DNA of 64,000 bases from MVRV01 sp964469905 (GTDB lineage: Bacteria; Desulfobacterota; Syntrophia; Syntrophales; Smithellaceae): NCBI GenBank assembly GCA_964469905.1, contig CAYXZW010000008.1:1-64000 (forward strand), given 5' to 3'. The stretch's first letter is position 1. The number at the start of each line of letters is the position of its first letter. The translations under genes were made by a program, and so were the position numbers. Under the pieces are notes generated by a model that was not told where the DNA came from, searched no databases, and was given only the letters and a program-made list of their open reading frames with translations. Below, in pieces: positions 1 to 11,300 of the stretch.

Positions 1-3000
1 CTGTCGGTCCTTCTCTTGAGCCTTTCAAAAACTGTTTCGCCGTTCGTAAAGGCAACAGTCTCCTGCTTTTACGTTTTACCGAAGGACTTAATATCCTTAA
101 TCAAACCGGAGAATACGGAAAACTTTACGAAAAATGGCTGGGTGTTCTGGAGCCACCGCGGATTACTCGTGGATCGATCATTAAATATGCCGCCATTGTG
201 TTTGTTCCCCTGATTCTACTCCTTTCTTTTTCTTTTTTGTGGTCTTGGATGTTGCGTTCCCGTGTGAATAAAAAAACAAGAGAACTGCTGGAAAGTGAAC
301 AAAACTTGGTCGCCATGATCAATGCCAGTCCTGAATCGGCTTTTCTTATAGACACACAGGGTATTGTTATTATTTGCAATTCTGTTTCGGCTGCACGTCT
401 TGGCTTAAGAACCGAAGATTTAATGGGTCATATTATTTTTGATTTTCTGCCTCCGGAAATAGCTGCGACCAGGCGTCACCATGTGACAAACGTCATCCAA
501 AGCAAAAAAGCTCACGTTTTCGAAGATGTCCGCTGGGGGAAAAACATCATTCATTATCTATATCCTGTGCTGGATAGCAGCGGCCAAGTCTACAGGGTTG
601 CGATATTCGGTCATGATGTTACTGAATACAGAAGTACAGAGGAAAATCTGAAACAACAGAAGAAATTGTTGGACTCTTTGCGCAACGCCCAGGATCTGTT
701 TATCACGAGCATTGAACCCGGCAAGGTTTACGAAGAAATGCTTCGCATTCTGGTGGAAGCAACCGGCAGTTCCTATGGATTTCTGGATGAGGTATTGCAT
801 GATCCCGACGGCACGCCCTATAAATTGAGTCTAGCCCTGTCGAATATTTCCTGGGATGAAGAGTCCCGCCGCCTTTATGAAAAACTAATCGAACAAAAGA
901 TGGAGTTCCGTAACCTCAGCAATCTGTCCGGCGCTCCTGTCGTAGAAGGCAGGATTATTATTGCCAACGATGTTCCAAAACACCCCAGGTACCGGGGTAT
1001 TCCCCCCGGACATCCCCCTTTGAACACATATATGGGTATTCCTTTGTTTTACGGTAGTCAAATCATCGGTGTGGCCGGAGTTGCCAATTGTCCTGCTGGT
1101 TATGCAGAAGAAATAGCCGAACGGATCAGGCCTCTGACACAGACATGTGCGGCAATGATCTGGGCTGGACGCATTGCACGTCAAGATAAAGAAAATTTAA
1201 AAGCACTAAAAGCAAGCGAAGAGAGATACCGCCAAATTATTGAAACGGCCAATGAAGGCATTTGGTCTATGGACGGGCAGTTTCGCACCACTTATGTCAA
1301 TCAGCATATGGCTGAAATGCTGGGCTATCGAGTCGAAGAGATGCTGGGTAAGAGCGTGGACAGCTTTATGTTTCCCGAAGACATTGCCGACCATTCGAAG
1401 AAAATGACGAAGCGCCAAAGCGGCATGGGCGGCACTTATGAGCGGCGTTTTATTTCTAAAAACGGCTCCGCAGTCTGGACTATAGTTTCAGCGACCGCTC
1501 TGAAGAATGAACAGGGTGATTTTGCCGGATCCTTTGCCATGTTTACCAACATCACCGACCGCAAGAAGGTGGATGAGGCACTGAAAAAAAGCGAGTATTT
1601 TCTGAAAACGCTGCTCGATTCGATACCAATTCCGGTTTTCTATAAGGACAGGGATGGACGATACCTGGGATTCAACAAGGCTTTCGAGACATTCTTTGGC
1701 GCAACAAACGAGAAACTAATCGGTAAGACAGTATTTGACATTAATCCACCGGATCTTGCGGCAATCTATCATGCACAGGATAGCGAGCTCTTCGCGAGAG
1801 GAGGCATACAGCGATACGAATCACAGGTAAAAACCACGCTTGGCAAGATGCGTGAGGTCATCTTCAATAAAGCAGTCTACACTGACGGACATGGAGAAAT
1901 TATTGGTCAGATCGGGGCAATTCAGGACATCACCGACCGCAAACGTGCTGAAGAGGAAAAGCACGATTTGGAAGAACGCCTGCAACGTGCCGAGAAGATG
2001 GAGGCACTGGGGCTGCTGGCTGGCGGCGTTGCCCATGATTTGAATAATGTCCTGGGCATAGTTGTCGGTTATGCGGAAATGGTTCTTGGTGATATAGATG
2101 AGAAAAACCCGATGCGGGATGACCTGCAAAGTATTATGGAAGGCGGCCAGAAGGCGGCGGCCATCGTGCAGGATTTACTGACTCTGGCCAGAAGAGGTGT
2201 TACCGGCAGAAAAGTCATCAATGTCAACAGAATTATCCTAGATTTTAGCAAATCACCGGAATGGGAGAACATCCATGCCAACCATCGGCATGTGCAAATT
2301 CAAAAAGATCTGGAGCCTGATCTGCTTAATATTTCCGCATCACCTGTTCATATACAGAAAACTCTGATGAACCTGATTTCCAATGCGGCCGAAGCCATGC
2401 CCCAAGGCGGTAGAATCAACATTAAGACGACGAATCAGTATCTGGACAAACCTATATCCGGCTATGACAATATCCGGGAGGGAGATTATGTTGTTCTATC
2501 TGTATCCGATGAGGGAGAAGGCATATCAGAAGCAGACCTTAAACGCATCTTTGAGCCGTTTTACACCAAGAAGGTTATGGGCAGAAGCGGGACAGGATTA
2601 GGATTGGCTGTAGTCTGGGGAACTGTAAAGGATCATCAGGGATATATAGATGTTAACAGCCTGGAAGGAAAAGGAACCACCTTCACCATCTATTTTCCGG
2701 TAACCAGAGAAGATCTCACCAAAGAAACTTCATCTGTATCCATGTCTGAGTACATGGGCAACGGAGAATCCATATTAATAGTGGATGATGTGAAGGGTCA
2801 GCGCGATCTGGCGACGGCAATGCTCAAGAAACTTAATTACACAGTTACAAGCGTTTCCAGCGGGGAAGAGGCAATAGAATACTTAAAGCAGAACAAGGCC
2901 GACATAATAGTATTGGACATGATAATGGAACCGGGCATGGACGGTCTGGATACCTATAAGAAGGTTATCGAAATCCATCCGAGACAGAAAGCGATAATAG

Positions 3001-3131
3001 TCAGCGGATTTTCGGAATCTGAGCGGGTTCATGATGCCCAGGTACTGGGTGCCGGTGAATACGTCAAAAAGCCTTATGTTCAGGAGAAGTTGGGACTGGC
3101 CGTGAAAAAGGAGTTGGAACGAAAAAGATGA
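1..3131 (+). CDS. Hybrid sensor histidine kinase, 5'-truncated by window edge
   Basis: Membrane sensor kinase that would autophosphorylate and pass phosphate to its own receiver. The frame is open from base 3 (1042 codons visible). An internal GTG at 198 is not the start: the codons before it encode the C-terminal end of a type-3 solute-binding domain (GEYGKLYEKWLGVLEP) and lead into a transmembrane helix near residues 55-78. Domain order after that: PAS (about 90-205), GAF_2-like (222-375), two PAS domains (395-640), HisKA with H678 in AGGVAHDLNN, HATPase (about 760-890), receiver with D972 in LDMIMEPGMDG. The same SBP-TM-PAS-kinase plan occurs in the gene at 8378. A hairpin repeat follows the stop. 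The family call is firm; the ligand is unknown and the true start lies outside the window. Confidence 0.9.
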   Translation, partial: VGPSLEPFKNCFAVRKGNSLLLLRFTEGLNILNQTGEYGKLYEKWLGVLEPPRITRGSIIKYAAIVFVPLILLLSFSFLWSWMLRSRVNKKTRELLESEQNLVAMINASPESAFLIDTQGIVIICNSVSAARLGLRTEDLMGHIIFDFLPPEIAATRRHHVTNVIQSKKAHVFEDVRWGKNIIHYLYPVLDSSGQVYRVAIFGHDVTEYRSTEENLKQQKKLLDSLRNAQDLFITSIEPGKVYEEMLRILVEATGSSYGFLDEVLHDPDGTPYKLSLALSNISWDEESRRLYEKLIEQKMEFRNLSNLSGAPVVEGRIIIANDVPKHPRYRGIPPGHPPLNTYMGIPLFYGSQIIGVAGVANCPAGYAEEIAERIRPLTQTCAAMIWAGRIARQDKENLKALKASEERYRQIIETANEGIWSMDGQFRTTYVNQHMAEMLGYRVEEMLGKSVDSFMFPEDIADHSKKMTKRQSGMGGTYERRFISKNGSAVWTIVSATALKNEQGDFAGSFAMFTNITDRKKVDEALKKSEYFLKTLLDSIPIPVFYKDRDGRYLGFNKAFETFFGATNEKLIGKTVFDINPPDLAAIYHAQDSELFARGGIQRYESQVKTTLGKMREVIFNKAVYTDGHGEIIGQIGAIQDITDRKRAEEEKHDLEERLQRAEKMEALGLLAGGVAHDLNNVLGIVVGYAEMVLGDIDEKNPMRDDLQSIMEGGQKAAAIVQDLLTLARRGVTGRKVINVNRIILDFSKSPEWENIHANHRHVQIQKDLEPDLLNISASPVHIQKTLMNLISNAAEAMPQGGRINIKTTNQYLDKPISGYDNIREGDYVVLSVSDEGEGISEADLKRIFEPFYTKKVMGRSGTGLGLAVVWGTVKDHQGYIDVNSLEGKGTTFTIYFPVTREDLTKETSSVSMSEYMGNGESILIVDDVKGQRDLATAMLKKLNYTVTSVSSGEEAIEYLKQNKADIIVLDMIMEPGMDGLDTYKKVIEIHPRQKAIIVSGFSESERVHDAQVLGAGEYVKKPYVQEKLGLAVKKELERKR

Positions 3132-3174
3132 ATATCCAATTTCTAACACTCAATTTCCAATGATGAAGAGAAAT

Positions 3175-3200
3175 GTAGGCCGCATGACCTCATGCGGCGT
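3175..3200. repeat. Short palindromic repeat, family A copy 1
   Basis: Perfect hairpin CCGCATGA-CC-TCATGCGG preceded by GTAGG, between two kinase genes. The leader and GC-rich stem match the copies at 12311 and 14551, but the internal AGGTTA core is missing, so this looks like a shortened copy. There is no T-run, so it is not a typical intrinsic terminator. Confidence 0.6.
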
Positions 3201-3225
3201 ATAACTATTGATTGAAGGGATTAAC

Positions 3226-6200
3226 ATGGAAGATGAAAGAAAGACCAAGAAGCAACTGATTGAGGAACTTAATTCAGTGCGTAAATCTGTTGCTGAATTA
3301 GAATGTTTTGCCGAGGAGCTCAAACAATCAAAAATAAATCAAGAGAAGTTCACAAAAGCTTTCCTGCAAAATTCTATACCTGCAGTCATTACTACATTAA
3401 AAGAAGGCAGAATTGTTGAAGTCAGCAATGCTTTCCTCCGACTTGTGGGACTTAAGCGGGGTGAGGTTGTTGGGCATACTTCCAGAGAAATCGGATATAT
3501 TTCAGAAGAACAAAGAAAGGCTTTTGTCGGTGAATTGAATAAAAGTGGCTGCATTGAAAATTTGGAAATGGAAATCAAAGCAAAAAACGGCGAGTTAAGA
3601 TACGGATTGTTTAATTCGGTCATGATGAATTTCAACCATGAAAAATATTTTCTGACGGCAATTCAGGATATCACCGAACGCAAGCGGGTGGAAGAGGCAC
3701 TTCAGGCATCAGAGATCAAGTATCGCAATCTGTATCAGAGCATGGTGGATGCGTTTGTAAGTGTCGATATGAATGGCAATATTATTGACTGCAATGATTT
3801 TTATCTCGACATGCTTGGTTATACGCCCGAAGAAATCAGCAAGCTCAACTTTAAGGACATTACCCCTGAAAAATGGCATGCGATTGAAGACGCCATTGTT
3901 GAAAAACAAGTGCTCACCAAGAAATACTCCGATATCTATGAGAAAGAATACCGGAGGAAAGATGGTACCGTCTTCCCGGTGGAGCTCAGGACCACGCTCA
4001 TAATGGATAATAAAGGCAATCCAATAAGTATGTGGGCCATCGTTCGCGATATTACCGAACGTAAGCGGGTTGAGGCTGTTTTGCGAGTGAATGAGGAGAG
4101 ATTCAGGACACTCTATGAAAACGTACCGGTGTTTATTGACGGATTCGATAGTAATGGCCGCTGCATCCTGTGGAACAGGGAATGCGAGAAAGTTTTCGGT
4201 TGGACAGTTGATGAGATCAACGCCCATGAAGACCCCCTTGCATTGTTTTATCCGGATCCGGATGTAAGAAGGGATGTAATGGATACGGTCACCTCGAAGC
4301 CAGAAAAAATATTCAGAGAATGGCATCCGCTAACCAAAGAAGGAAAAGAGCTGACAACATTATGGGCGAACTTTCAGATTCCGGGCGGAATAGTAATAAA
4401 CATAGGATACGATATTACCGAAAGTAATAAGGCAGAAGAAAAGTTAAGGGAAAGCGAGAGAAAATACCGGTCATTGGTGGAAAATGCGAGCGATATAATC
4501 TTTAGGACGGACAAGGCCGGATACTTTACTTTCGTGAATTTGGCCGCGATTCGCATTACAGGATACAAAGAGGAAGATCTTATTGGCAGGCAGTACACGA
4601 TATTGCTCCCCCCGGAAAAGCGTGAAGAAGCACTGCTGTTTTTCGGTCATCAGTTGATGCAAGGGATTCCCAATACATATTCAGAATATCCGGTTCTTAC
4701 AAAAAATGGCCAGGAGTTCTGGGTTGGGCAAAATGTTCAGTTGGTCGTAGAAGGCGATACAGTTTCGGGCTTTCAGATAGTGGCTCATGACATCACCGAG
4801 CGCAAGAGTGCACAAGATGCGCTGCGAGAGGTATCTGCAAGTCTTAAGTTAGCCTGTGCGGCAGGCAGTGTGGGGCTTTGGGATTGGCACTTGCAGACTA
4901 ATAAAGTATTTTACTCGCCGGAATGGAAGCAACAAATCGGTTACGAAGACCATGAAATATCCAACGACTTTAGTGAGTGGCAGAAACGAGTCCATCCCGA
5001 TGATTTAGAAAGTGCATTGCGCAGCATCCGGGCATTTATAGAAAAACCGTGGCCTAATTATCAAAACGAATTTCGTTTTCACCATAAGGATGGTTCATAC
5101 AGATGGATCCTTGCTCAAGCGTCTTTATTATTCGATGATAAATCAACTCCAGTGAGGATGATGGGATGTCATATCGATATTACCAACCGCAAGCAGGCGG
5201 AAGATGAGCTGAGGAAGAGTGAAGAGAAGTTCCGCAAAGCTTTTTATACCAGTCCGGACTCCGTAAACATCAACCGTCTCGAAGACGGTATGTATATCTC
5301 CATTAATTCCGGATTTACCAGGATCATGGGTTACACGGAAGAGGACAGCGCTGGAAAAACTTCAATAGAGCTTAATATCTGGGAAAATACCGAGGACAGG
5401 CAAAAACTGGTAGCTGGATTGAAAAAGGATGGGGAAGTAAAAAACCTTGAAGCTGTTTTCCGAGCGAAAAGCGGCGATATTCGCTATGGGTTGATGTCAG
5501 CCTCCGTGATCGATCTTAACGGTGTGCCCCATATTATCAGCATTACCCGCGACATCACCGAACGCAAGAAACTGGAGCAGTCGATGGAAGAAAGTGAGCA
5601 AAAGTTTTCTGCAGCTTTTAAAACAAATCCAATTCCTACGGCTATTTCCACAATTCAAGATGGCCTTTTCCTCGATGTTAATGAGGCCTTTATCGAGATA
5701 TTTTCTTTTTCTTCAAAAACAGAAATCATCGGGAAAACATCGCTGGAGTTGGGGCTATTTGCCAATCCCACTGATCGTCAATCTGTACGAAAAGATATGG
5801 AAGAGAGAGGAAGGGTTCATCATAGAGAATTGAAAATGGTGACCAAAGATCGGCGTACACTGGACATGTTGTTTTCTGCGGAACAAATATTAATCGGTAA
5901 TAAACAATTTTTGCTTACCTCTGCAATGGACATTACCGATCGTGTGAAAGCAGCGGAGGCTCTGAATGCAAGCGAGGAAAAATATCGTACCCTGATTGAT
6001 AAGTTGCAGGAGGGTGTTATCATTGCTCAAGGGGGAGTATTCGCCTTGGTCAACCGCAGGATGTCCGAAATGTTGGGTGTGCCACTTGAAGATTTAAAGG
6101 GCAAGCCATTTATCGATTTTGTCTGGCCCGAAGACCAAGAGATGGTCATGAGGAATTACCGGATGCGTATATCCGGAGAAACAATTGATGATGGCTATGA

Positions 6201-8352
6201 TTTCAGGATCATCGGTGCACAAGGCAAACTAACCTGGGTTTTCATCTCTGCGAGTTTAATTATGTGGGATGGGCAACCGGCAACACTCAACATAGTGAAA
6301 GACATTACCGAGCGTAAAAGGGTGGAGGAGACGCAGGAATTTCTGCTGCAATGTGGCTTGCCGTCCTCGGGAGAGGACTTTTTCGAGTCGTTGGCGCGCT
6401 ACCTGGCTCAGACTACAGGTATGGATTATGTCTGCATTGACCGGCTGGAAGGAGACGGACTTAGCGCGCAGACCGTGGCCGTCTACAACGAAGGTATGTT
6501 TGAGTGTAACGTGAGCTATGCCCTCAAGGACACGCCCTGCGGTGAAGTCGTAGGCAAGGGAGTTTGTTGTTATCCGCGAGACGTGCGGCATTTATTCCCC
6601 CGCGATCAGGCTCTGCAGGAGCTGAAAGCCGAGAGCTATTACGGCACCACGCTAATAGACTCAAAGGGTCAGCAGATAGGATTGATTGCTATCATTGGAC
6701 ATCATGTGTTGGATGACACAAATTTAATAGAATCGTTACTGAAGATGGTGGCGCCGCGCGCGACAGGCGAACTGGAACGAAGAAAGGCGGAAGAGGAGCT
6801 TGCCCGGCGGGAATCTCTGCTTAATAAAATATTTGATGTGCTTCCCATAGGCTTGTGGTTTGCCGACGAGAATGGCAAACTTCTTCGGGGCAATCCGGCC
6901 GGTGTGAAAATATGGGGAGCTGAACCTACTGTGCCTATGGAGGAATACGGTGTGTTTGTGGCCCGCCGCCTGCCCTCGGGGGAGGAGATAGCACCTGACG
7001 ACTGGGCTCTGGCACACACTATTAAGGAAGGTATTGCTGTTCATGATGAATTGCTGGAAATAGACGCCTTTGACGGGCAGAAAAGAGTTGTTCTCAATTA
7101 TACCGCGCCGGTGCTGGACGATAAAGGCCATCTGCTGGGCGCCATTGTGGTCAACAACGACATCACCGATCGGATTCAGTCAGAGCAGGAGCGGGAGAAA
7201 CTGCAGACGCAACTGATCCAGGCACAGAAAATGGAATCCGTGGGCCGACTGGCCGGTGGTGTGGCGCATGATTTCAACAACATGCTGGGCGTGATCCTCG
7301 GCCATATAGAAATGGCCCTAGAACATGTTGATCCAGCCCAATCGCTCTATGAAGATCTCCAGGAAATACAAAAGGCGGCCAATCGCTCTGCTGATCTCAC
7401 GCGCCAGCTTCTGGCCTTTGCCCGTAAGCAGACCATTGCACCCAGAGTGCTCGACCTAAACGACACAATCGAAGGAATGCTCAAGATGCTGCAGCGGCTC
7501 ATCGGTGAGGACATTAAGCTGTCCTGGGTGCCCCAGGCTGGTTTGTGGCCGATTAAGATGGATCCCTCCCAGATCGATCAGATACTGGCGAACCTTTGCG
7601 TTAATGCTCGTGACGCCATTTCCGGGGTGGGGAAGATCACTATCGAAACAGCGGACATAACTTTAGAAGAAGATTACTGCGCCGAGCACGGATCGTTTGT
7701 TCCCGGCGACTACGTCCTGCTTGCTGTAAGTGATGACGGCTGTGGTATGGATACTGAAACCAAAATCAGACTGTTCGAACCTTTTTTTACAACCAAAAGC
7801 ATGGAAAAAGGCACCGGTCTGGGATTGTCCACTGTATACGGCATTGTTAAACAGAATCATGGTTTTATCTACGTGTACTCAGAACCGGGTGAGGGAACGA
7901 CCTTCAGGATCTACCTGCCCCGGCATGTGGGCAAGGCCGAGCAGATCCAGAAGAAAGGTTTTGCGAGGACTGAGGCGATTGGTCACGAAACCATCCTGCT
8001 GGCCGAGGACGAACCCACAATCCTGCATATGACCAAAAGAATGCTGGAAAAAATGGGTTACCCGGTTCTGGCCGCGGCCACGCCGGGAGAAGCAATCCGG
8101 TTGGCTGAGCAGCACGCCGGTGAGATTCATTTACTGATAACCGACGTAGTGATGCCGGAAATGAATGGCCGGGACTTGGCCAGGAAACTGCTGTCTCTCT
8201 ATCCGGATATCAGGCGCCTGTTCATGTCCGGCTACACAGCAAACGTTATTGCCCACCACGGCGTACTGGACGAAGGGGTGCACTTCATCCAGAAACCATT
8301 CTCGATGAAAGACCTGGGCGCTAAAGTGCGCGAAACGCTGGATGGCAATTAG
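3226..8352 (+). CDS. Giant soluble hybrid histidine kinase, nine PAS domains plus GAF-like domain
   Basis: A 1708-residue kinase with no evident signal peptide or transmembrane segment, so probably a cytoplasmic sensor. The ATG at 3226 is preferred because GAAGGGA sits 6 bases upstream; a TTG at 3208 in the same frame lacks a site. Order: short coiled N-terminus; PAS domains 1-8, most ending in a DITERK-type linker; a GAF-like domain (about residues 1045-1190) with the Cys motif CGEVVGKGVCC; PAS 9; HisKA with H1348 in GGVAHDFNN; HATPase with G-boxes DDGCGMD and GTGLGLS; receiver with D1640 in TDVVMPEMNG. PAS 6 (AFYTSPDSVNINRLEDG) is nearly the same as a PAS in the next gene, which points to module copying. 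It lies 25 bases before the next gene. Ligands unknown. Confidence 0.92.
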   Translation: MEDERKTKKQLIEELNSVRKSVAELECFAEELKQSKINQEKFTKAFLQNSIPAVITTLKEGRIVEVSNAFLRLVGLKRGEVVGHTSREIGYISEEQRKAFVGELNKSGCIENLEMEIKAKNGELRYGLFNSVMMNFNHEKYFLTAIQDITERKRVEEALQASEIKYRNLYQSMVDAFVSVDMNGNIIDCNDFYLDMLGYTPEEISKLNFKDITPEKWHAIEDAIVEKQVLTKKYSDIYEKEYRRKDGTVFPVELRTTLIMDNKGNPISMWAIVRDITERKRVEAVLRVNEERFRTLYENVPVFIDGFDSNGRCILWNRECEKVFGWTVDEINAHEDPLALFYPDPDVRRDVMDTVTSKPEKIFREWHPLTKEGKELTTLWANFQIPGGIVINIGYDITESNKAEEKLRESERKYRSLVENASDIIFRTDKAGYFTFVNLAAIRITGYKEEDLIGRQYTILLPPEKREEALLFFGHQLMQGIPNTYSEYPVLTKNGQEFWVGQNVQLVVEGDTVSGFQIVAHDITERKSAQDALREVSASLKLACAAGSVGLWDWHLQTNKVFYSPEWKQQIGYEDHEISNDFSEWQKRVHPDDLESALRSIRAFIEKPWPNYQNEFRFHHKDGSYRWILAQASLLFDDKSTPVRMMGCHIDITNRKQAEDELRKSEEKFRKAFYTSPDSVNINRLEDGMYISINSGFTRIMGYTEEDSAGKTSIELNIWENTEDRQKLVAGLKKDGEVKNLEAVFRAKSGDIRYGLMSASVIDLNGVPHIISITRDITERKKLEQSMEESEQKFSAAFKTNPIPTAISTIQDGLFLDVNEAFIEIFSFSSKTEIIGKTSLELGLFANPTDRQSVRKDMEERGRVHHRELKMVTKDRRTLDMLFSAEQILIGNKQFLLTSAMDITDRVKAAEALNASEEKYRTLIDKLQEGVIIAQGGVFALVNRRMSEMLGVPLEDLKGKPFIDFVWPEDQEMVMRNYRMRISGETIDDGYDFRIIGAQGKLTWVFISASLIMWDGQPATLNIVKDITERKRVEETQEFLLQCGLPSSGEDFFESLARYLAQTTGMDYVCIDRLEGDGLSAQTVAVYNEGMFECNVSYALKDTPCGEVVGKGVCCYPRDVRHLFPRDQALQELKAESYYGTTLIDSKGQQIGLIAIIGHHVLDDTNLIESLLKMVAPRATGELERRKAEEELARRESLLNKIFDVLPIGLWFADENGKLLRGNPAGVKIWGAEPTVPMEEYGVFVARRLPSGEEIAPDDWALAHTIKEGIAVHDELLEIDAFDGQKRVVLNYTAPVLDDKGHLLGAIVVNNDITDRIQSEQEREKLQTQLIQAQKMESVGRLAGGVAHDFNNMLGVILGHIEMALEHVDPAQSLYEDLQEIQKAANRSADLTRQLLAFARKQTIAPRVLDLNDTIEGMLKMLQRLIGEDIKLSWVPQAGLWPIKMDPSQIDQILANLCVNARDAISGVGKITIETADITLEEDYCAEHGSFVPGDYVLLAVSDDGCGMDTETKIRLFEPFFTTKSMEKGTGLGLSTVYGIVKQNHGFIYVYSEPGEGTTFRIYLPRHVGKAEQIQKKGFARTEAIGHETILLAEDEPTILHMTKRMLEKMGYPVLAAATPGEAIRLAEQHAGEIHLLITDVVMPEMNGRDLARKLLSLYPDIRRLFMSGYTANVIAHHGVLDEGVHFIQKPFSMKDLGAKVRETLDGN

Positions 8353-8377
8353 GGGCTGAGTGAATAAGGAGACGTTC

Positions 8378-11300
8378 ATGGAATATTCTCTGCACGTAGA
8401 TTTGCCGGTTCATTGTTGCTTCAAGAATAAGCGATTATTCAATAACATTATCGTCTTGTTTGCTTTACTGATCGTTTTTGTGCCTGCTGTGCAGGGTCAG
8501 GAGAAAAACCACTCCGAGAACATTTCCTCATCTTTCGTCCGGACAGTTACAACAGATATTTCGCAGAAAAAACTCAAGACAATCATAGTGGACAATTATT
8601 ATCCTTACACTTTCATGAACGAGAAGGGGCTACCGGATGGCTTCAGCGTGGATTTAATTAAAGCCGTCACAACTGTAATGGGCATGGATATTGAGATTGT
8701 CGCCGGACGCTGGGAAGATGCCCAGCAAGCCCTGGAGCAGGGCAAAATCGATCTGCTTCCCATGATGGCCTATTCCCGCGAACGTGATAAAATATTTAAT
8801 TTCTCCGCGCCGCACACAATTGCCTTCGATAGCTTCTTTGTCCGCAAAGGAACAAAGAAGCTATCCTCAGTAACGCAATTAGCAAAATTAGGTGATAAGT
8901 CCATCATCCTTATGAAAGGTGATGCCGCCCACAATTATCTGCTATCCTCGGGCCTGGTCAAAACCAACCAACTAATCTTAGTGGACAGCCTGCCTGCAGC
9001 CTTGCGTCTGCTGGCAGCGGGCACTGGAGATACGGCCATAATGCCGAATGTTGTAGGTATAGTGAACATGAAGAAACTAAACCTGACGAATATAGAGACC
9101 TCACCGGCATTAGTTGATGCTTATAATCGTCCGTTCAGCATTGCGGTTAAACATGGCCATCAAGAGCTGCTGGAGCGCCTAAGCCAGGGGCTGCTTATTG
9201 TCAAACAAACTGGTGATTATGCGAAGATTTATGAAAAATGGTTCGGCGCTCTGGAACCAAAGCAAACATCACTCCGGGAAGCGCTAATGTACATTATCGG
9301 AATCATCGCAGTATTTTCCTTAATCGGGCTCATTCTTCTTTTCTGGTCCCTTTCCCTAAGAAGAAAGGTAGCATTGCGGACGCAATACCTGGAGAGCGAA
9401 ATTGCCCAGAGGAAGAAGGCGGAGGAGGCGCTGATAGAAAGTGAAGGCCATTACCGCACGCTGGCCGATTTCGGACAGGCACTTATCTGGACTTCCGGGA
9501 TTGACAAGCAATGTGACTACTTCAACAAGCCCTGGCTTGAATTTACCGGCCGCACACTGGCGCAGGAGTTAGGTGATGGATGGATACAGGGTGTTCATCC
9601 TGATGATCTGGAGCGCTGTCTGGAAACCTATACCGATGCTTTCGACCGGCGGAAAAAGTTCAGCATATATTACCGCTTGCGCCGGCATGATGGAGAGTAC
9701 CGCTGGCTGCAGGATGACGGGAAGCCGCGTTATAATAGCACCGGAGAATTCATCGGCTACATTGGTTATTGTCTGGACGTCACCGAGATTCTGCAGATGG
9801 ATGAAGAAATTAAAGAGAGCGAGAAGCGCTTTCGGGCCGCCTTTTATACTAGTCCGGACTCGATCAACATCAATCGCCTGGAGGACGGTCTCTATGTTGA
9901 CATAAACGAAGGCTTTACCCTGCTGACGGGTTATACGCGCGGGGATGTCATTGATAAAACATCCTCGGAAATCAACATCTGGAATAAACCGGCAGACAGA
10001 CAGGACCTGTTGCGGGAACTGCGGGAAAACGGTTATTATAAGAATCTGGAAGTAGATTTTCGCCGCAAAGATGGCTCGGTCATTACAGTTCTTGTTTCCG
10101 CCAGAATAATTAAACTACAGAATGTGCTACACATTCTCTGCAACACCAGGGATATAACCGAACGCCGTCAGGTGGAGAAAAGGCAGGAATTAGTTAACCG
10201 GATTCTCGAAATTATCAATTCTGATATTGGGGCTATGTATTCAATCAAAGAAATTGTTCTGATGATCAGGGAATTTACGGGGTTTGAAGCGGTGGGACTT
10301 CGCCTGAATGATGGTGAAGACTATCCCTATTTTGAAGCCAGGGGTTTTGCGGATGATTTTGTGCAGGCGGAAAATTACCTGTGCAGCCGCAATGATAATA
10401 ATGAAATCATCCGTGATACAAAGGGCAACCCTTATCTGGAATGTATGTGCGGTAATGTTCTCCAGAGACGGATTGATGCCACAAAACCGTTTTTTACGAA
10501 AGGTGGCAGTTTCTGGTCTAACAATACAACGCAACTTCTGGCCTCAACAACAGACGAAGACCGTCAGACAAGGACCAGAAACAGATGCAACGGAGAAGGC
10601 TATGAATCAGTCGCCCTCATTCCGCTTCAACACGGCAATGAAATTATCGGCCTGCTCCAGTTCAACGATAAAAGAACCGGTTGCTTCACGCTGGATTTGA
10701 TCGAGTACTTTGAAAAAATCGGAGCAAGCATCGGTATTGCCATTAACCGCCACCGAATGGAGGTGAAGCTGGGCGAAGAGCAGGAGCGCTACCGGACAGT
10801 AGCCGACTATACATACGACTGGGAGTATTGGATTGACACAGATGGCAGTTACCGTTATATTTCGCCCTCGTTTCAGCGGATTACCGGCTACGCAGTTTAC
10901 GAATTAATAAATAATCCCAATGTTTTGGCATCAATTATCCATCCTAATGACCGCGCTTTTGTAGCAGAGCATCTGTCTGATCCCCTTAATCATCCATGTA
11001 AAGAGTTTCGTATTATCACTAAGAATGGCGAAGAGCGCTGGATCGGCCACAGATGCCAGCAGGTTTTTAAGGGCAATGGAATTGCGCTAGGCTGGCGGGG
11101 CAGCAACCGTGATATAACCGAGCGCAAGAAAATGGAAGAACATATCCGCCAATCACAAAAAATGGAGGCAATAGGAACACTGGCCGGAGGCATTGCTCAT
11201 GATTTCAATAATATTCTGGGGGCAATTATGGGCTATGCCGCCATGGCCCAGGATGACTTACCGGTCGGCAGCATTGCCCGCGAATGTGTTGATGAAATAT

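Noticed and set aside
198..3131. Kinase starting at GTG 198
   Set aside because: The frame is open to the window edge and the upstream codons encode the end of a solute-binding domain and part of the transmembrane helix, so the gene is simply cut by the window.
3709..4326. 205-residue minus-strand frame
   Set aside because: Antisense to PAS-coding sequence of the giant kinase, a shadow of its codon pattern.
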